Source: a virus. Taken from it: a DNA stretch of 64,000 nucleotides. A model generated the notes under the pieces. It did not search any database, was not told the origin of the DNA, and worked only from the letters and a program-made list of their open reading frames with translations. The stretch is from positions 20,044 to 84,043 of IMG/VR virus record IMGVR_UViG_3300025121_000035; one strand, 5' to 3'. The translations under genes were made by a program, and so were the position numbers. This document shows, in pieces, positions 42,480 to 51,264 of the stretch. Within the stretch, counting starts at the first letter, position 1. Every line of letters begins with the position of its first letter.

Positions 42480-43598
42480 CTATTTATCTTCGTTTTTATC
42501 TTCGTTTTTATCTTCGTTTTTATCAACAGATGCTTTCTTAGTATATTTTCTTTTTGATTTTTTTTCTTGTTCGTTTTTCATATCATCATCAGTTTCTTCT
42601 TTAAGATATTCATCTGGAATATCATCTCCAAAAATTTCTTTAATTATTTGTTTTTCAACTTGTTCTTCAATAATTTTAATATTTGTATATATATTATTAA
42701 TAATTATTTTTTTATAATATTGTACAATATCACCCTCCATATTTTCAACCATCATTTTAACAAATTCTGGTTTACCTATTTTATCTTTAAATTCTATATT
42801 TACAGAAATATCGTGTTTTCTTTTAAATGTACTGAAAACCATTTCATTAGGATCCAATTGTGATTGTTGTACTTGTGGTTGATTAAGATTATTTGTTTGT
42901 TGTGATTGAGAAACACTTGTAGGTTGTCTTTGTAATCTTTTCAACCTTCTTTTATTTGCTTCTTCTTCTCCATATGCCAATTTTTCATTTTCATATAATT
43001 CATCTATATTTACTATTGGTTTAATAATTGGTTGTGGTTTAGGTTGTGTTTTATTTTGTTGATTTAAAAAATCTTGGTAGGCATCATCATCATTATCATA
43101 TACCTTATATTGTGATACATTTGTATTAGTATTATTTGGTATTTGTTGAGGACTATTATCTTGTCTTATTATAGCTGATTCATTCATATTAGGTATAAAT
43201 TGGTTTTGTATAGGTTGATTTTGCACTATATTGGATTGTGCTACCTTAGTTTTATTTGTAGTATTTTTAAGTATTTCTGAACCAATATTTTCATTTTTAA
43301 CTTTACTTATATCAACAGATTTAATTTTATTTAAAATATCCGTATTTACTGCACTTGTTCTTAAAAATGCTTCTGGATCAATTTCATTTGATTGAACATT
43401 TGATTGAACATTTGATTGAACATTTGATTGAACATTTGTTGATTCACTAACTACATTATCAAGTATACCATAATATTTTGAAAAAATATTTTTTTTAATC
43501 ATTTGACCGTCTGATAGTTGATAAAATGCTTCTTCAATATTATCTTTAGCTATTGTAACTGCTTTATGAGTAGGATCATCTTTTCTATAATAATGCAT
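42480..43598 (-). CDS. N/Q-rich protein of unknown function
   Basis: 372 residues. Low-complexity Asn/Gln/Ser-rich middle (NVQS four times, QNQPIQNQFIPN, VSQSQQTNNLNQ), a more ordered region (FSTFKRKHDISVNIEFKDKI, GKPEFVKMMVENMEGDIVQY) and a Lys/Glu-rich tail (KRKYTKKASVDKNEDKNEDK). Composition suggests a flexible virion or assembly protein. No family recognised. Confidence 0.55.
   Translation of the reverse strand: MHYYRKDDPTHKAVTIAKDNIEEAFYQLSDGQMIKKNIFSKYYGILDNVVSESTNVQSNVQSNVQSNVQSNEIDPEAFLRTSAVNTDILNKIKSVDISKVKNENIGSEILKNTTNKTKVAQSNIVQNQPIQNQFIPNMNESAIIRQDNSPQQIPNNTNTNVSQYKVYDNDDDAYQDFLNQQNKTQPKPQPIIKPIVNIDELYENEKLAYGEEEANKRRLKRLQRQPTSVSQSQQTNNLNQPQVQQSQLDPNEMVFSTFKRKHDISVNIEFKDKIGKPEFVKMMVENMEGDIVQYYKKIIINNIYTNIKIIEEQVEKQIIKEIFGDDIPDEYLKEETDDDMKNEQEKKSKRKYTKKASVDKNEDKNEDKNEDK
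43385..43432 (-). repeat. Four 12-bp tandem repeats encoding NVQS
   Basis: CATTTGATTGAA is repeated four times in the plus-strand orientation, giving four in-frame NVQS units; a slippage-prone coding microsatellite. Confidence 0.9.
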
Positions 43599-43643
43599 AA
43601 TTAATTTGTTTATTATTTTTTTTTTACTTATCTTGTGATATAT

Positions 43644-43655
43644 TTTAATATATAG
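43644..43655 (+). promoter_or_regulatory. TTTAATATATAG motif before the ankyrin cluster
   Basis: Stands 42 bp before the ATG at 43698 in the divergent spacer; candidate promoter for the plus-strand cluster up to 48.5 kb. Confidence 0.4.
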
Positions 43656-43697
43656 TTAAAAATGTAATTAAAGTTCAAAAAATAATCGTTTTTAATT

Positions 43698-44081
43698 ATG
43701 ATTAAAAGATTTAACGAGTTTAATAAAAATCAAAGTATAGAAAGTGAAAGACTAGCAATGGAAAGAGAATTGATAGCACGTAAAATTGCTAGAAATTTTG
43801 ATGAAGGAAATTTAGAAAATGATATATCAGTTGCAGATATAGTTGAACTAATTACATTTGAAATAACTCATAACGGAAATTTTCATATATCAGTTAGTAA
43901 TGAAGATTCACTCTATATGCAATATGAAAGTGAAAATATAGGAAGATTAAAAGTATTTAAACCAGAAGATATTGCAACAATCGGAGTAATAGATTTAAAT
44001 GGAATACTATATGAAAAAGATATCGACTTAATAAGAAAATTGTATTTAATATTAAAGAATCATTTAAAAAGTAATATGTAA
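43698..44081 (+). CDS. Hypothetical protein, first gene of ankyrin cluster
   Basis: 127 residues. N-terminus MIKRFNEFNKNQSIES has an F-N-E leader-like piece; a globular remainder (VADIVELITFEITHNGNFHI, FKPEDIATIGVIDLNGILYE) follows. No family recognised. Its TAATG overlap with the next ankyrin gene shows translational coupling. Confidence 0.6.
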   Translation: MIKRFNEFNKNQSIESERLAMERELIARKIARNFDEGNLENDISVADIVELITFEITHNGNFHISVSNEDSLYMQYESENIGRLKVFKPEDIATIGVIDLNGILYEKDIDLIRKLYLILKNHLKSNM

Positions 44082-45016
44082 TGAATCATAAATTTAAACA
44101 AGCGTGTATAAATAATGATATAAATCTTGTAAAGGACTTGTTAAAAACTAAAAATTTTCGTAGTAAAATTAATATAAATCAACGTCATAATATTTTAACA
44201 GAAGTATGTATATCTTCTAATAATTTTGAATTAGCAAAGATATTATTAAAAGATAATAAATTTGATGCTAAAAAATATGATTATATTATTTTTAAAAAAT
44301 TAATAGAAGATAATAAATTAGAAATGTTTAAAATAGTATATGAAAATACTTTAAATATTAATATTAAAACAGAACATTATATTTTATTTAATTCTGCTAT
44401 ATATTTCAATAAATTAGATATATTTAAATTCTTATTACAACAAAATGATACTATTATTAATGATATGTTAAGTGTTGTAGAATATGCAGTAATTAGAAGT
44501 AATAAAATTATGATATCAGAATTTATTAACCATAAATATTTAAATGTAGAATTTTTAAAATATATATTAATACTAATTATTGATAAACCAGAATTTACAG
44601 ACATAGTTAAAAAAATATTAGATTTAAACAAAATCGATATTAGTTATAATAATAATATATTATTAAAACGTTCTTGTAGAAATTTTTCAAATATTCAAAC
44701 AATTAAACTCATATTATCAGATAAAAAAGTTGATCCTGGTACTAATAACTATGAAATTATTAAGGGATTATTATTATTTGGTCATACTCATACAGAATTA
44801 GTAAAACTATTTATTTATGATAAAAGATTGGATTTATCATTTGATAGAAATTTTATTATAAGAAGATTAATATTAAATAATCAAATAGAATTAGCTCGTT
44901 ATGTTATAAATGATAAAAGGGTTAGAAAAAAATTAACTAAATCTATAACAAAAGATTTAATAAATAATAAAATAATCCCTTATTATAAATCTCGTAGTCA
45001 AGCATTAGTACTTTAA
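44081..45016 (+). CDS. Ankyrin-repeat protein 1
   Basis: 311 residues, about eight ankyrin-like units of the type LAKILLKDNKFDAKKYDYII and TIKLILSDKKVDPGTNNYEI. C-terminus IIPYYKSRSQALVL is like those of the three following paralogs. The 'LL.D.R.DPS' repeat type is common in eukaryotic giant viruses and in bacteria living with protists. Likely protein-protein interaction module; target unknown. Confidence 0.7.
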   Translation: MNHKFKQACINNDINLVKDLLKTKNFRSKININQRHNILTEVCISSNNFELAKILLKDNKFDAKKYDYIIFKKLIEDNKLEMFKIVYENTLNINIKTEHYILFNSAIYFNKLDIFKFLLQQNDTIINDMLSVVEYAVIRSNKIMISEFINHKYLNVEFLKYILILIIDKPEFTDIVKKILDLNKIDISYNNNILLKRSCRNFSNIQTIKLILSDKKVDPGTNNYEIIKGLLLFGHTHTELVKLFIYDKRLDLSFDRNFIIRRLILNNQIELARYVINDKRVRKKLTKSITKDLINNKIIPYYKSRSQALVL

Positions 45017-45046
45017 AAAACAAGTGATTATTATATTTTTTGATTA

Positions 45047-46132
45047 ATGAAACGAATAATTAAAATTTTTAAGAAATTCAAAAAAAAGTTTCAAATCATT
45101 TTTAAGAAATTAAAAAATGATTTGAAACTTTTTATACAAGTCTATTTTTATGAAAACTGGAATAGACAAGTATATATTGGTGCTATATCTGATAATCCTG
45201 ATGAATTTTTTAAATTAATGACAAAATGGAAAACTAATTTAAAATACAATTATAATTATTATATTAAATGGGCATCAACGAAAGGATATACTACAATTGT
45301 CAAATATCTTCTGAAATCAAATGAAGTTGATCCAAGTGTTAGTAATGATTTTTCATTAAATATAGCAGCAAAAGAAGGACATTTAGATATAGTTAAATTA
45401 TTATTAAATGATAAAAGAGTGAATATTGATACTTCTAGACAACCTATTATTACATCTATGGATAATCATAAATATGATATAACTAAATATCTACTAAATA
45501 AAATATATCATAGAAAGAAAAATATAAATAATACCCAATATAGAAGACGAGGTAATTTTTATACTGATCATTTTTATCCAATAAATTTTAAATATTTTCA
45601 ATACGCCTGTAATAATGGTCATATTGAAATTGTTGAATATTTATTAACTAAATCTTATTTAACTTTAAGTTTTTCTTTTTTAGTTGATGTATATAACCAT
45701 GAAGTATTTAGAGTATTATTAAAAGATAAAAGATTTAATCCTGATTATGATAATAATTATATTTTAAAAACAGCAGTATCAAGAAATCAAACAGAAATCG
45801 TAAAAGTTTTATTAGAAGATCCAAGAGTTGATCCAACAGTTGACAGATATATTATTCTAAAACGTATTATTGCTAATAAAAATATAGAATTATTAAAAAT
45901 TTTATTAAATGATAAAAGAATAGATCCATCAGTTTTTAATAATACATTATTAAAGTCAATAGATAATAGATTAGCTTCGAGTGAAAATAAAACAATAATT
46001 AATTTATTATTAAAAGACGATAGAGTATTATCAAAAATATCAGATAAAAAAAATATTAAAGAGTTAACAATTAGGAATATATTACCTAATTATAATTCTA
46101 AAAAAAAAATTATAAATAAAAAATATAGATAA
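45047..46132 (+). CDS. Ankyrin-repeat protein 2
   Basis: 361 residues. Very basic amphipathic N-terminus (MKRIIKIFKKFKKKFQIIFK), then ankyrin units (YLLKSNEVDPSVSNDFSLNI, AAKEGHLDIVKLLLNDKRV, ILLNDKRIDPSVFNNTLLKS), ending ILPNYNSKKKIINKKYR. The DNA encoding the N-terminus holds a perfect 20-bp inverted repeat (45084-45132). Overlaps the next gene by 1 bp. Function unknown. Confidence 0.7.
   Translation: MKRIIKIFKKFKKKFQIIFKKLKNDLKLFIQVYFYENWNRQVYIGAISDNPDEFFKLMTKWKTNLKYNYNYYIKWASTKGYTTIVKYLLKSNEVDPSVSNDFSLNIAAKEGHLDIVKLLLNDKRVNIDTSRQPIITSMDNHKYDITKYLLNKIYHRKKNINNTQYRRRGNFYTDHFYPINFKYFQYACNNGHIEIVEYLLTKSYLTLSFSFLVDVYNHEVFRVLLKDKRFNPDYDNNYILKTAVSRNQTEIVKVLLEDPRVDPTVDRYIILKRIIANKNIELLKILLNDKRIDPSVFNNTLLKSIDNRLASSENKTIINLLLKDDRVLSKISDKKNIKELTIRNILPNYNSKKKIINKKYR
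45084..45132. repeat. Perfect 20-bp inverted repeat inside ankyrin gene 2
   Basis: AAAAGTTTCAAATCATTTTT and its exact complement AAAAATGATTTGAAACTTTT are separated by 9 nt. It would form a strong hairpin in mRNA 37 nt after the ATG, followed by TTAT; it could attenuate transcription or translation between ankyrin genes 1 and 2. Confidence 0.85.
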
Positions 46133-46893
46133 TGTATATGTATACTGAAAAAAGTTTAATACAAGCAGCTATTAATAACGAAAATGAATTATTTATAAAA
46201 ATTTTTTATAAACCATATATTAATGTTATATATAATAACTGTGAAATTATGTTACATTTATGTGAAAACGGAAACGTAGAATTAGTTAAAATGGTATTAG
46301 ATGATAAAAGAATAAATCCTATGGTATCTGATGGTTATCCATTAGGTAAAGCTTGTCAGTTTGGTCATATAGAAATAGTAAAATTACTTTTAGCTGATTC
46401 AAGAGTACAACCTAATACTTGTTATGAAGAACCTATTAGAATGGCAGCCATGTATAATCATCCTGAAATAGTTAAAATATTATTAGAAGATGGTAGAGTT
46501 AATCCATTTTTTAATGGAAATATGGCTATTTCTAATATGATTAGTGAAAGATACAGTAGAACAATTAATTATGATATTATAAAAATGCTATTTGATTATA
46601 AAAAAGAAAAATTAATTAAAAATTCAAATGATATAATATATTATAGTTCTATGATAGCGTCAGATTTATTTGATTTATTTAAATTTGTATTAAGTATTGA
46701 TTGGGATTATGCAATAAAATTAACAAATAAAATTATAAAACTATGTTTACAATATAAAAGATCAATTTTTATCAAATATTTAATAAGTAATAATTTTATT
46801 AAAATAAATAATTTAAATAAAGATGATATATTAAGATTTAAAGAAATGAAAATATTACCCGATTATACACCACGAAAAAAAATTATTTCATAA
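46132..46893 (+). CDS. Ankyrin-repeat protein 3
   Basis: 253 residues. Clear ankyrin units at 45-130: LVKMVLDDKRINPMVSDGYP, LGKACQFGHIEIVKLLLADS, AAMYNHPEIVKILLEDGRVN. C-terminal helices then ILPDYTPRKKIIS. Start overlaps the previous stop by 1 bp (TAATG). Paralog of 44081, 45047 and 47390. Confidence 0.72.
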   Translation: MYMYTEKSLIQAAINNENELFIKIFYKPYINVIYNNCEIMLHLCENGNVELVKMVLDDKRINPMVSDGYPLGKACQFGHIEIVKLLLADSRVQPNTCYEEPIRMAAMYNHPEIVKILLEDGRVNPFFNGNMAISNMISERYSRTINYDIIKMLFDYKKEKLIKNSNDIIYYSSMIASDLFDLFKFVLSIDWDYAIKLTNKIIKLCLQYKRSIFIKYLISNNFIKINNLNKDDILRFKEMKILPDYTPRKKIIS

Positions 46894-46929
46894 ATTTATA
46901 TATATGTTTATAAAATAATTTACATTAAT

Positions 46930-47328
46930 ATGGAAAAATATAAAGAATTAAAATATGAAGGTAAAACTTATACAGAAAGATATCAAATTGAAGAAATTTT
47001 AGTTAAAGAAAAATGTGTATGGTTTATTGATGCAGAAACAGAATTAGCTAGAATCGAAATCAAACATAATATATTAATATTTAATGGTGGTAGGAAATTT
47101 GGAGTTTTCAGAAACGGAGAATTCAAATTTGGAAAATTTGATGATGGCGTTATTTTTAATGGTGTGTTTAAAGGTGGTCTTTTTAAAAACGGTTATATTT
47201 ATAATGGTACATTTATAGATTGCCAATTTTTAAATGTTGTGTTAAAAAAATTTAATCAAAACGGATCAGAAACTATGCAAGATTTTATTAATTGTGATAT
47301 ATCTCCTAATGTGAAAAAAGAAAAATGA
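46930..47328 (+). CDS. Repeat protein with MORN/pentapeptide-like NGxFxxG units
   Basis: 132 residues. Residues 55-105 are a run of short units GVFRNGEFKFGKFDDGVIFN, GVFKGGLFKNGYIYNGTFID, with Asn-Gly turns every 8-10 residues, like small beta-solenoid or MORN-type repeats in phages. A leading helix (TERYQIEEILVKEKC) and short tail flank them. Lies inside the ankyrin cluster. Function unknown. Confidence 0.62.
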   Translation: MEKYKELKYEGKTYTERYQIEEILVKEKCVWFIDAETELARIEIKHNILIFNGGRKFGVFRNGEFKFGKFDDGVIFNGVFKGGLFKNGYIYNGTFIDCQFLNVVLKKFNQNGSETMQDFINCDISPNVKKEK

Positions 47329-47389
47329 AAATTATAAATTTGTTTAATTAATTAATAATTATTAACTTTACTCGATAATACAATCAAAT

Positions 47390-48520
47390 ATGTTTAAAAA
47401 ATTAATAAACAGGCATAAAATGATATTACAAAATCGTTTTTATACTGTTTGTGTAAAAGGTTATGATTATAAAAAGTTTAAAAGGTTATTAAATAATAGG
47501 TTTGTTGATCCATTTATTAATGATAAAGCTTTAACTGTTTGCGTTATGCAAAATAATGTGAGTTTTATTAGAGAATTTATGTTAGTTCGAAAATTAAATA
47601 ATTCTAATACTGTATTTGGAAAAATATCCGGGTATAATGATTTTAATAATATACTTGAGGCAGCTATTGTTTATGGATCTATTGAGGCAGTAAAGGAATT
47701 AATGAATTTTAGAACATATAATTCTTTTACAATATCATATTTAATTTTTCTTTGTGCTAAATATAATCAAATAGAAATAGCTAAAATATTATTAGATATA
47801 TGGGAAGAAGATACTCACAATAAAAATATAATATTATATGATATTACTAAACCAAATATTTTATCTCAATATATAACATCAGAATCTTCTGAATTAGCAT
47901 TTGGTGAAATTATTAAACATATGATAAAATTAAAATTTGATTTTGCATATGATCATAATTCAATACTTAAAACATTTGTTAAAAATAATTTTATATCATT
48001 AGTTAAAATACTATTAGATTATTCGTCTGTTAGTTCTATGTTTAAACATAGTTATATATTTAGTGATGTTTGTAATGATGGTAATTTAGATATGTTGGAT
48101 TTATTATTAAAAGATGGTAGATATAATCCATGTTTTAATGATAATGAAGCTTTAAAAATAGCTTGTAAACGAGGATATTTAAATATAGTTAAAAGATTAT
48201 TAGAAGATAATAGAGTTAAAGATATTTTTATGAAAAACCAATCATCTACATATAGAATTGTATGTGATGTTTTAAATATTGATATATTTAAATATTTTGT
48301 TGATAATCATAATTTAATACCTTCATTTAAAAATAATTATATGTTAGATACATTGTTATTTAATATATTGTCGTATAATTATAAATCATATATTCCTTTT
48401 ATAAAATATTTACTTCAACAATCAAGTGTAATAAAAAATTTAAATATTAAACAAAAAAATAAATTAGAAAAATTAAATTTAATACCAGATTATAAATCAA
48501 AAAAAAATAAAATTAGTTAG
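47390..48520 (+). CDS. Ankyrin-repeat protein 4
   Basis: 376 residues. Ankyrin-like units through its length: FKRLLNNRFVDPFINDKALT, LDLLLKDGRYNPCFNDNEAL, KIACKRGYLNIVKRLLEDNR. Basic N-terminus MFKKLINRHKMILQNRF and the family tail LIPDYKSKKNKIS. Converges with the next minus-strand gene, overlapping it by 8 bp at the ends. Confidence 0.7.
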   Translation: MFKKLINRHKMILQNRFYTVCVKGYDYKKFKRLLNNRFVDPFINDKALTVCVMQNNVSFIREFMLVRKLNNSNTVFGKISGYNDFNNILEAAIVYGSIEAVKELMNFRTYNSFTISYLIFLCAKYNQIEIAKILLDIWEEDTHNKNIILYDITKPNILSQYITSESSELAFGEIIKHMIKLKFDFAYDHNSILKTFVKNNFISLVKILLDYSSVSSMFKHSYIFSDVCNDGNLDMLDLLLKDGRYNPCFNDNEALKIACKRGYLNIVKRLLEDNRVKDIFMKNQSSTYRIVCDVLNIDIFKYFVDNHNLIPSFKNNYMLDTLLFNILSYNYKSYIPFIKYLLQQSSVIKNLNIKQKNKLEKLNLIPDYKSKKNKIS

Positions 48521-48902
48521 TAGTTTCTTTAAGAAAATCATATAATACACTAAATGTTAATACATCAAAAAATCCTAATTCTAATATATCTTCAATAGCA
48601 AGTCCTCTTGTTTTTAATGTATGAATATATAATGGCATAATATTATAAGTCATTAAATTAAAATTAATATCATAATCATCTAATAAAGATATATTAAATT
48701 TTTCTTCTTCATAAAACATTGAAAATGCAACAATAACAATTTCATTTGGTTTGATAATTGTATATTGATTTTCTATATCTAATAAAGGTAATCCATCAAG
48801 AATATTATCATCATATATTATAAACAAAAGTGGTTGTTCATCTATGATAGCAATACATCCTAAATAATCCATATCATATTTCGCCATATAATCATATATC
48901 AT
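48513..48902 (-). CDS. Hypothetical protein downstream of clamp loader
   Basis: 129 residues, acidic alpha/beta (YLGCIAIIDEQPLLFIIYDD, TIIKPNEIVIVAFSMFYEEE). It follows the clamp-loader ATPase by 23 bp on the same strand. In T4 the small clamp-loader subunit gp62 follows gene 44, but I see no sequence support for that name. TTTAATATATAC at 48908-48919 precedes its ATG. Confidence 0.55.
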   Translation of the reverse strand: MIYDYMAKYDMDYLGCIAIIDEQPLLFIIYDDNILDGLPLLDIENQYTIIKPNEIVIVAFSMFYEEEKFNISLLDDYDINFNLMTYNIMPLYIHTLKTRGLAIEDILELGFFDVLTFSVLYDFLKETTN

Positions 48903-48907
48903 AAAAA

Positions 48908-48919
48908 GTATATATTAAA
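48908..48919 (-). promoter_or_regulatory. TTTAATATATAC motif before 48513 gene
   Basis: Minus-strand copy only 5 bp before the ATG at 48902, overlapping the space after the clamp-loader gene. Confidence 0.35.
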
Positions 48920-48925
48920 AAAATG

Positions 48926-49870
48926 TTATCCTTTTAAAATATATTTTATGTTTAAAACATAGTTAACTAGGTGAATAATAGGATCCATAGTAGTTACAAA
49001 TCCTAAATTATATTGTGTTTGAATTTCTAAAATTGATCCACCTTTTGATAATACAATATCCAAATGATATTCTTTTAAATAATCAAAAAATGGTCTACCT
49101 AAATAATTTATTGCTTCATAAAAATTAGTAAAAAAATTATTCATTATGTAATCATAATTTGTAACTGGATTTATATCACCATTTAAAATAAATTTAAAAA
49201 AATCTAATCTATCTGAACCATAATCAGTATTAATTAATGACATATCACCTGTTAATAATATTAGTTGAACAGTTTGTATTGAACGTCTTAAATCTGGAAA
49301 ATTTTTATTAACGATTTTTTTGAATGGTTCAATTTCTTTATAAATTCCTAATCCTTCTCGTTTAGATACAGCTCTTAAATATTTTATTTGATTATCATAC
49401 ATAAATTTTCGTTCTTCTGAATTCAATGGATCAAAACAAACTTCAGTAAACCTCGACTTTAATTCAGGTGTAATCTTATCAATATGATTAGTAGTAAATA
49501 TAAATCTTGTATTGTGTTCATATGTTTCCATAAATCCTTTTAACTCTTCTTGTAATTGTGAAGAAGCTCTATCGAATTCATCAAGGTATATAACTTTCAT
49601 ACCTTCTTTAAATGATAATGTTTTACAATGGTTTTCTATTTTAGTTCTTAAAATATCTACACCAAGTTTACTACTTAATTTTAATGTATTGTATTCTTCT
49701 GATAATATATTCGCTAATGTTGATTTACCTGTTCCTGGAGTTCCATAAAAAATGAAATTAAGATGAATTCCATCTTTTATAAGAAGATGTATTCTAGGTA
49801 ATAGTACCATTTGTTTTATTATTTTTGGTCTGTATTTCTCCCAAAATAATTTATCTTTTAAAGTTGTCAT
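48926..49870 (-). CDS. Sliding clamp loader ATPase, gp44/RFC-like
   Basis: 314 residues (T4 gp44 has 319). N-terminal WEKYRPKIIKQMVL, Walker A YGTPGTGKS at 42-50, Walker B VIYLDEFDRASSQLQEEL, sensor 1 RFIFTTNHIDKI, SRC-like arginine finger ELKSRFTEV, then the lid and C-terminal collar. It loads the DNA polymerase clamp onto primed DNA. Clamp and polymerase are not in the window. Its start overlaps the preceding gene by 4 bp. Confidence 0.88.
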   Translation of the reverse strand: MTTLKDKLFWEKYRPKIIKQMVLLPRIHLLIKDGIHLNFIFYGTPGTGKSTLANILSEEYNTLKLSSKLGVDILRTKIENHCKTLSFKEGMKVIYLDEFDRASSQLQEELKGFMETYEHNTRFIFTTNHIDKITPELKSRFTEVCFDPLNSEERKFMYDNQIKYLRAVSKREGLGIYKEIEPFKKIVNKNFPDLRRSIQTVQLILLTGDMSLINTDYGSDRLDFFKFILNGDINPVTNYDYIMNNFFTNFYEAINYLGRPFFDYLKEYHLDIVLSKGGSILEIQTQYNLGFVTTMDPIIHLVNYVLNIKYILKG

Positions 49871-50223
49871 ATTTTGTTTTCTTCTATTATTGTTATTGAA
49901 TTATAATTATCGTATATAAAATACATCAAAAATGTTTTAATCTTATCTTTATAATTAATTATATTTTTATTCTTGATTTGATTAATTTTTATCTCTCTCA
50001 TATATAATTTAAATTGATTAATGTCTGTTAAAATTTCAATTAATTTTTCTTTTTTCATAATATTATCAAATACATAATATATATTGTCTTCAAGATTAGT
50101 ATACCAGGGTAATAACAAAGTTTTACAATGATATATTTTTGGTATTTCTGATCCATTCATAACCCTAATTATAGTATAATTTGGAATTATAGGTATTTTT
50201 TTTGTATGTTTTTTCTTTCTCAT
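49867..50223 (-). CDS. Hypothetical protein coupled to clamp loader
   Basis: 118 residues, basic N-terminus (MRKKKHTKKIPIIPNYTIIR) and a helical C-terminal part (YKDKIKTFLMYFIYDNYNSI). Four-base overlap with the clamp-loader start. No family recognised; a small regulator or loader accessory is possible. Confidence 0.5.
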   Translation of the reverse strand: MRKKKHTKKIPIIPNYTIIRVMNGSEIPKIYHCKTLLLPWYTNLEDNIYYVFDNIMKKEKLIEILTDINQFKLYMREIKINQIKNKNIINYKDKIKTFLMYFIYDNYNSITIIEENKI

Positions 50224-50523
50224 TCATCTAAGTGTTCCGTTATATTCTAATGATGTTATTAAATCTATCTTATCATTTTGATAAATATAAAAATATAGAA
50301 ACATATCGTTATTTGTAATTTTATAATTATTAAGTATTTTATTTATTTTTAACCTTCTAAAAAATAATTTCATTTTATTGAAATCTTGCTTTCTAATAGT
50401 TTCATATAATATATTAGATATTTCATATGAATAAACAGTTCTACCGTCTATTCTCGATTTGTTTAAATATTTAAAATCAAGATTAGGCAATTCACCACTA
50501 TATTTAAATATTATCTTTTCCAT
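50224..50523 (-). CDS. Hypothetical protein
   Basis: 99 residues, basic (FNKMKLFFRRLKINKILNNY). Starts within the end of the upstream gene (20-bp overlap) and ends directly before the next gene. No known family. Confidence 0.5.
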   Translation of the reverse strand: MEKIIFKYSGELPNLDFKYLNKSRIDGRTVYSYEISNILYETIRKQDFNKMKLFFRRLKINKILNNYKITNNDMFLYFYIYQNDKIDLITSLEYNGTLR

Positions 50524-50815
50524 TTATATTATTCATTAATTTTTTTAATTTTTCAAATCTTCTTTTCATAATAACATCATTGAATATATCTATCCATTCT
50601 TCTACCCACACTTTGTATACAAGTGTTCCATTATTTTGTACCAAGTCATTAATAGCATATATAATATTAGCATCAGTCATATCTTTTAGTTTGATAGCAC
50701 TTCTTTCTTTATCCATATCATAAATTAAATCTAATCCTTTAATTTTATAACTTTGTAATAATGTCTTAGGACTATGCCAATCATGGGTTGCTGTTTTTTT
50801 ATTAATTAATGTCAT
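50504..50815 (-). CDS. Small phage protein, paralog of 50846
   Basis: 103 residues with IKLKDMTDANIIYAINDLVQ and WIDIFNDVIMKRRFEKLKKL. This 'L.DM.D.HI..AIN.L' plus 'W...F.DV..RR' layout is common in small proteins of Bacteroidetes phages. Shares it with the gene at 50846. Function unknown. A parS-like site lies just upstream. Confidence 0.55.
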   Translation of the reverse strand: MTLINKKTATHDWHSPKTLLQSYKIKGLDLIYDMDKERSAIKLKDMTDANIIYAINDLVQNNGTLVYKVWVEEWIDIFNDVIMKRRFEKLKKLMNNINGKDNI

Positions 50816-50830
50816 AGTTCTGTATTTTTT

Positions 50831-50846
50831 GTTCCACGTGGAACAT
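50831..50846. other. parS-like site TGTTCCACGTGGAACA, second copy
   Basis: Perfect 16-bp palindrome identical to the site at 21042-21057, in the 30-bp space between two small genes. See ParA at 36647. Confidence 0.8.
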
Positions 50847-51100
50847 TATTTATTTTTTATATTTTTTTGTATTTTATTAATTTTTAAACATCTTCTTTTC
50901 ATAAAAACATCTTCTAATACATAAATCCAATCTAACCTTATTTGACTAGATTCATTTCTTTTAAGCATATTAATACAATTTTTAATATGACTATCTTTCA
51001 TATTTTTTAGAAGGATAGGTGTACCATCTTTCATTGTCCATTCCATATCCATTCCTAATACTTTATATTGTGTTATTATTTCTGTTTGTCTTATTTTCAT
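50846..51100 (-). CDS. Small phage protein, paralog of 50504
   Basis: 84 residues: MEWTMKDGTPILLKNMKDSH, IKNCINMLKRNESSQIRLDW, then IYVLEDVFMKRRCLK. Same arrangement as 50504. Its stop codon touches the parS-like palindrome. Confidence 0.55.
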   Translation of the reverse strand: MKIRQTEIITQYKVLGMDMEWTMKDGTPILLKNMKDSHIKNCINMLKRNESSQIRLDWIYVLEDVFMKRRCLKINKIQKNIKNK

Positions 51101-51115
51101 TTCATTTGAAATTAT

Positions 51116-51264
51116 TAATTAACAATGCCATTTAATAGCAATAGCATCTTTTCCATCCCACCCTGCGTCTTTTTCAACATATAAATCAGATGTCATCATT
51201 AACATACCCTGATTAAAAAGTGGTCCAATTATATTAGGGTGGTCTTTTTCTAATTCATCTAATT
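51116..51264 (-). pseudogene. Coding remnant following 51259 in another frame
   Basis: An open stretch reads LDELEKDHPNIIGPLFNQGM, then TSDLYVEKDAGWDGKDAIAI and KWHC stop. It has protein-like composition but no plausible start; it begins where the 51259 gene stops, in a shifted frame. It may be a C-terminal part lost by frameshift, or a short gene starting at an internal ATG. Confidence 0.45.

Noticed and set aside
48513-48902. Naming this gene as clamp-loader small subunit gp62
   Set aside because: Only gene order supports it; no sequence motif was recognised.
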